DNA of 64,000 nt from Scolanthus callimorphus (lineage: Eukaryota > Cnidaria > Anthozoa > Actiniaria > Edwardsiidae). Below the pieces are notes generated by a model. It was not told where the DNA came from. It worked only from the letters and a program-made list of their open reading frames with translations, and searched no databases. A program made the translations under genes and the position numbers. The stretch is taken from the NCBI GenBank assembly GCA_033964015.1, contig CM066919.1, positions 1,736,001 to 1,800,000 on the forward strand, in the 5' to 3' direction. Of this stretch, positions 59,401 to 64,000 are shown piece after piece (position 1 is the first letter of the stretch; each line of letters opens with the position of its first letter).

Positions 59401-62400
59401 GTTACCTTTTGTAATACAATTATTTTACATTGTTTTAATTGCAACACCTTTTCAGTTACCCTTTCAAGTTTCAGTTACCCTTTCCCATAAGCTGTTTATT
59501 ATCATGTTACATGTAGTTTGGCTAAAGAAAGATAGTTGTCATCTACTCTTTGCTGTCACTCAAAAGTGCCCTTCCAAAGTGAGGCCATCTCAATTGTCAA
59601 GACACCTTTGATATTTGGCTCTTGTTAGTCCATGTGTGTACAATATATTGGCATATGAGCCAGCCTGGCCATGATTGTGTTGACAGCTAACTCCTATCTT
59701 ACCAGTACCCTTTTCCCAGCACTTAGAAGTGCATTTCATTGCACAGCAGTGAACTTGTTCCACAATCAGACATGCAAGTTGTCTTCTTTCTTCATCCATA
59801 ATACGTAGGTCTGGGTTCAAGCTGGTCATCCTTGATGAAGCTGATGCAATGACACAGGATGCCCAGAATGCTCTAAGAAGAGGTAAACGTAGCTCCTTAA
59901 ATCCTACAATAGTGTAATGTGGGAGGGGGGGAGGGGGGGACTCTGTACCCCCTGAGTCTCAGCTACCCACCCTGGAGATTTTGTTTTTGTTTGTGGCCAT
60001 ACTGGAATTTACATATTTTACCCACCCTGGAATTTTACTCCTGTAATAGGGTACCCACCCTAGAATTCCAGGCATTTCTAGGACACCCTGGAATTCCAGG
60101 CATTTCTAGGACACCCTGGAATTCCAGGCATTTCTAGGACACCCTGGAATTCCAGGCATTTCTAGGACACCCTGGAATTCCAGGTCCTACCCATTGGATG
60201 ACTATTTTTCCTGGTGTTGTTCTTTCAGTGATGGAGAAGTTCACAGAGAACACACGATTCTGCTTAATCTGTAATTACTTGACCAAGATTATACCAGCTT
60301 TGCAGTCCCGTTGTACTCGGTTCAGGTTTGGCCCACTAACAACTGAGCAGATGCTTCCTCGAGTGGAGCATGTGATAGAGTCAGAAGGGTGAGTCCTAGT
60401 CTGTAAGGGTACTCTATGTTCTGGTATGTCAGGTTGCAAGTATGACTGTATGTTATGTCCCAACTTGTAATGAACTTTGAGAAGGTGTATGCTCTGGCAC
60501 AGAAGGTTCAGAATTGTGCCCATCAAAGCTGTAAAACATTTCTATTGTCAGGAATTTTAATAAGGAAAAAAGATTAGCAGATCCAATAAATTACTAGGCA
60601 TTTTGATTGCCCTTGCATTAAAAAAATCAAAAGGGAAAGTACTGGTATTTAACTTGTATTTGTAATATGCACTGAAATGGTATGTCTTAGAATGCAAGGG
60701 GTAGTGTACAGGTCTGCGAGGGCAAGTCATGTTATGTAAGTGTACAGTCAGCCTCCCAGCAAGGTGCAGGAGTATGTCCTGGCGTGAGTTTCTGTGGCTG
60801 GCTCATGGTAGATGAATGTACTACAGGCTGCCTTGTACAGAAATGGAACTCTACCTGAACCAGTACATTTTTGTTTGTAAAGTTACTATGTTCTTGGAAC
60901 ACAAGGTGGCAGCATTTGCAGGTTATGCTCCCTGTAGACACATTACTGTATTTGTTTGGATTTAGTGTAACAGTTACAGATGATGGTAGAAAGAGCCTGG
61001 TGAGATTGGCTAAGGGAGACATGAGGAAAGCACTTAACATTCTCCAGGTATGATGAAATCATTTTCTTCCAAACGAGTACAGTACAAATTGTTGAGAATG
61101 TTTTGGGGGTTATTGCTTTCTCAAGATTATTTAGTTTATAAAATTGAGAGTACTCACCTTGTCATTTATCAAACGTTCTCACAGGGAGGAAATTCTTCTC
61201 CGTGCTAAAGAACTCCAAGGTTGTTTCCCTTTTCTGTTAATTCTAATGCAAGGTACTTAATTCTTCTGTGTAGAGCACATCAATGGCGTTTGATGTAGTT
61301 AATGAGGAGCATGTGTACCTGTGTACTGGTCAGCCTCAGCCAGCAGACATTGCTAATATTGTGGAATGGATGTTGAATCAAGACTTCACCGCAGCTTATA
61401 ACAGTATCCTCATTACTAGTATTGATTACCTTATGATGGGATTGTACTTTTTATTATGTTTATGATTGGTATTATTGTTTGTCCATTATCACAATACAGT
61501 ATCATCCAATTTATTTTTTTGCTTTTTGCCTAATTAATCAAAAATGCCTCTTCTGCCAAGAGCTGTTTGATGAGAAACAGAGTGTACTGTCTGCCATTAA
61601 GAATTTAGAAATTTGGACTGTTCAGCAAATAGTGTATTCAAGGAACCTGAGGCAACTAATTGTTTTAGTATAGAATCTATTTTGTGTCCAAATTGAGGAT
61701 ATCATATGATATATTTATTCGAAGCTTCAGTCTGTAGATTCTGCAGAAAATAGCACTCAAAAAGGCGATATCACCCTCGCCGCGCAACTCATGCGATATC
61801 GCTTTTTTTCATGCTATTTTCTTAGCGGATCTAGCCTCCTGAAGCTTTAAATAATCCTATGATATCCTTTAGTCTATGATTATATTGATGTGCTCTGTTC
61901 ATCACTAGACAAACCATATTCTCTTGACCACATACTCAGATATACTTAAACTGAAGACTCTTAAAGGTCTAGCTTTACAAGATATCCTTCTGGAGGTCCA
62001 TGCATATGTTCACAGAGGTATATTATTTTCCTGTTGAGATGGGGGAGTAAAATGTGTGAAACCAAAAAAAAATACATGTACCTCCCCATGAAAGTTATGA
62101 TTGCAGTGGGATGGGGGGACATAACAGTATCTCAACTCCCTCTATAGGGAGGGGATTTTCCTGGAATCACACATTGGTGTTTGCTGTACACATAAGCATT
62201 GCAAATATTACACTAAGCTGGTCAGAACAACCAACAACCAAGCAGAAAATAGACATCCCAGTAGCTGCAAACTGAATGCAGCCATCCCTCTAACCATTTC
62301 AGAGTTCTAATTGTAATAATTTGAGATCCCCAGAGAAATTTCATAGGGCTAAATCTGGTATGCCGTATGAGTGTAAAAAAAACTATTTTTTCCTCAGTTG

Positions 62401-62785
62401 ATTTCCCTGCAAAAGTCAGAATACATCTTTTGAACAAGATGGCAGAAATAGAGTAAGTAAAAGATGCATGTAATTATATTTGTTTGCCACAAGGAAGTTG
62501 GTGCGGAACAGACACTGTATCTTTCCTTAGCAAATTGTGGATGCTGTGGCGACGACATCCTCTTAGGGGGTCCTACAAAAGGAAAACAGGCATAGAATAG
62601 CACTGGATGACCTATGTCCAGGATAGTTGACCTTTGTTAGTAAGGGAAGCATACAGGTAATAACATATGTGGTTCTGTATTATTTTGTTTCCAGGTACCG
62701 CCTGGCATCTGGTACATCAGAAAAAATCCAACTAGGATCACTTATTGGGGCATTCCAAGTTGCAAGGGATATGGTGGATGCCTGA
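56463..62785 (+). CDS. RFC5: Replication factor C subunit 5
   Basis: Eleven exons: 56463-56494, 56570-56634, 58346-58482, 59201-59280, 59809-59882, 60229-60388, 60966-61047, 61274-61403, 61940-62017, 62398-62452, 62695-62785. All junctions are GT-AG and in phase; 327 residues, human RFC5 340. AAA+ clamp-loader subunit that loads PCNA onto DNA with RFC1-4. Seen: RNLPWVEKYRP at the N-terminus, Walker A GPPGTGKT at 49-56, Walker B LDEADAM with DEAD at 114-117, SRC at 156-158, and the C-terminal collar region (EKIQLGSLIGAFQVARDM). The ATG at 56463 gives a shorter leader than human (MVPEEKRNLPW). AATAAA lies about 25 bp after the stop. Introns carry several mobile elements and a 28-bp repeat. Confidence 0.97.
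56690..57640. mobile_element. ~950-bp DNA transposon in RFC5 intron 2, with a nested repeat
   Basis: Ends TGCACTAGTCATTTGTTTCC (left, about 56692) and the complement of TGCACTAGTCATTTGCTTCC (right, to about 57636), each continuing into ACCGACCCCC and ACCCCCGCGACAT. Inside, about 56835-57345, is a segment with many ACCGC and CCGCA motifs and its own opposed CCTAGGGGGG / CCTAGGCCCCC ends, probably a second insertion. Confidence 0.8.
58727..58880. mobile_element. Foldback MITE in RFC5 intron 3
   Basis: Arms TATAGGGAAAAACTGTGACT...GGAAAATGTTGAC and GTCAACATTTTCC...GAGTTTTTCCCTATA around GGAGGCTGAG. Confidence 0.8.
60050..60188 (+). repeat. 28-bp tandem repeat in RFC5 intron 5
   Basis: Four to five copies of CACCCTGGAATTCCAGGCAT followed by TTCTAGGA. 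Each contains the palindrome CCTGGAATTCCAGG and a CATTTCTAG segment. It ends about 40 bp before the acceptor at 60228. Confidence 0.93.
61690..61865. mobile_element. Inverted-repeat MITE in RFC5 intron 8
   Basis: Arms GGATATCATATGAT... and ...CCTATGATATCC, with GAAGCTTCAG/CTGAAGCTT and GCGATATC/GATATCGC pairs inside. Confidence 0.75.
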
Positions 62786-62954
62786 TATGTATAAACCTAC
62801 AAAATGATCAAATAAATAAAGTTTGCTTTCTTATAAAATTCTGTGTTAGGTTTGTTGTTATAATGTATAAAGGTTGTGGATAACCAATATCTATTTTTAC
62901 AAGTCTGTTACCCAAGAAGGAAAGTGGACACCACTTTAGCACACTGAGGATGTT

Positions 62955-63093
62955 TTTTGACCCAGATCTGGTCAAAAGAATGATGTGGCCAGTTAAACTG
63001 CATCTTTTTCATCTTACTTGAATTGCTCGCTATTTTAATGTCATCATCTAGTCAAAGTGGCCACATAATTATTTTGACCAGATCTGGGTCAAT
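62955..63093. mobile_element. Foldback MITE between RFC5 and ZSWIM7
   Basis: Arms TTGACCCAGATCTGGTCAAA...GTGGCCA and TGGCCAC...TTTTGACCAGATCTGGGTCAA. The tip itself (GACCAGATCTGGTC-like) is palindromic. It occupies much of the 459-bp gap between the two convergent stop codons. Confidence 0.8.
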
Positions 63094-63244
63094 GCTTGTT
63101 GTATTGTACATGCAATGTCCATAGAAAAGTGACCAAGGCATTCTTTGCAATCTTGCCCAAGTTCACCCAACATTTTTCCAGTTCATTATCCCACAGTACT
63201 GTACAGTACATGGGCAATGAGTTGATCATGACGCAAGCTCGATA

Positions 63245-64000
63245 TTATGGATCAGGTTTGCTGTCACAGTCATACGACAAAAGTGCCACTATATCCTGAT
63301 CTGTCACTGTCTTCTCTTTTACATCATCAAGAGCCTCAGCCAAGTGAGCTGCCAGCAAGTGTTTGCACTACAAGACAATTACAATACAAATGCATAGTGA
63401 AGTAGCAAGTCTTAACCCATATTGATGCATTTGGAAGATTTGATACAGAACTGATAAAAGAAATAACTTTGCCCATGCACCTGCCATTCTAGTCTCCTCA
63501 CAGCCCCCCCCCCCCCCCAAATGGAACTGGGCATGTTGCATGACTCTAATCTGGGGCAGCTGCAAGGAGACTACCATCATTCAATACCAGCCAATCAGTA
63601 AAGGTCTTCAAATGGCTGTCACCAGAGCCTCCCATGCAAAGTGACAAGTTGGTGGGGAACTCTGGGTAGGAGAATGTGTAGTAGCAAGCAAGTGCTTGCT
63701 CTATAAGACTACAAATGCTTTATCTGATAACTACAGTAGCAACACTGTACTCTGCACTATTAACAACATGAACTTACCAAGAAACTTTCCATCTTGACAA
63801 GTACTGCAACACAATTGAAAGAATTGAGTACAACCTCTGTTAGTGCTTCAGGGTCAAGCGGAGTACCTGCATCTGGAATTTCAAAATCTTTTCCAGGGGA
63901 AAGATAGGAAGGATTTTTTCTGGAATCACAAATTAGACCAAGTAGTGTTGTCTTGTTCTTACCAGTATATGTGTATGATGGACAGGTACAGTAATCTGCT
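63245..64000 (-). CDS. ZSWIM7: ZSWIM7 (SWIM-type zinc finger protein 7), 5' part outside window
   Basis: Three minus-strand exons: 63963 to beyond 64000, 63778-63803, and 63245-63367 with stop TAA. Joined they read DYCTCPSYTYTVLVKMESFL then CKHLLAAHLAEALDDV. The Cys-x-Cys ... Cys-x-His pattern is the SWIM zinc-binding motif, and CKHLLA plus a short acidic/hydrophobic tail (TDQDIVALL) matches human ZSWIM7. The product is the SWS1-type subunit of the Shu complex with SWSAP1, which supports RAD51 in homologous recombination. The N-terminal half is outside the window. Convergent with RFC5. Confidence 0.9.

Overview
The window looks like nuclear DNA of a cnidarian, most likely an anthozoan sea anemone such as Nematostella vectensis. 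The reasons are intron-rich genes whose exon breaks follow vertebrate orthologues, AT-rich noncoding DNA full of short inverted-repeat (MITE-like) elements, and animal-specific families (TRPA-type channel, class A receptor, annexin). The species is an inference; the gene assignments come from joining exons by hand at GT-AG sites with matching codon phase.

Layout, left to right. (1) 1-18924, minus: RUSF1 (C16orf58/DUF647 family), 12 complete exons plus the first bases of a thirteenth; its last exons lie left of the window. (2) 19209-21367, plus: NIF3L1, three exons, divergent from RUSF1 across a 284-bp shared promoter region. (3) 21368-25245: mobile-element remnants. (4) 25246-33201, plus: a six-exon TRPA-like ankyrin/TRP cation channel. 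(5) 35573-36670, minus: an intronless class A GPCR. (6) 41548-51404, minus: an annexin with four repeats; its start exon and one repeat-IV exon were not found. (7) 56463-62785, plus: RFC5, eleven exons, complete. (8) 63245-64000+, minus: the 3' half of ZSWIM7, convergent with RFC5.

The most striking content is a set of minisatellites inside these genes. In RUSF1, 33 copies of a 105-bp unit (61 nt of coding exon plus 44 nt of the preceding intron, including its 3' splice site) lie directly upstream of the intact exon. The period is 35 codons, there is no stop, and the reading frame is that of the exon, so whichever of the 33 acceptors is used the product stays in frame with 0-32 extra 35-residue repeats. 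A second RUSF1 array (41 copies of a 57-bp unit, 19 codons) and a 30-bp array in the TRP gene also carry an acceptor-like CAG/TAG per unit and are open in the frame set by the upstream exon. A 21-bp tandem repeat duplicates a RUSF1 splice donor. Other arrays are a 22-bp array of about 3.2 kb open in all three frames, a 25-bp array, a 28-bp array, and a ~127-bp array of palindromic CRE (TGACGTCA) sites.

The genes do not form an operon. RFC5 (clamp loader) and ZSWIM7 (Shu-complex homologous recombination factor) are neighbours with related DNA-maintenance roles, but nothing in the sequence shows co-regulation.
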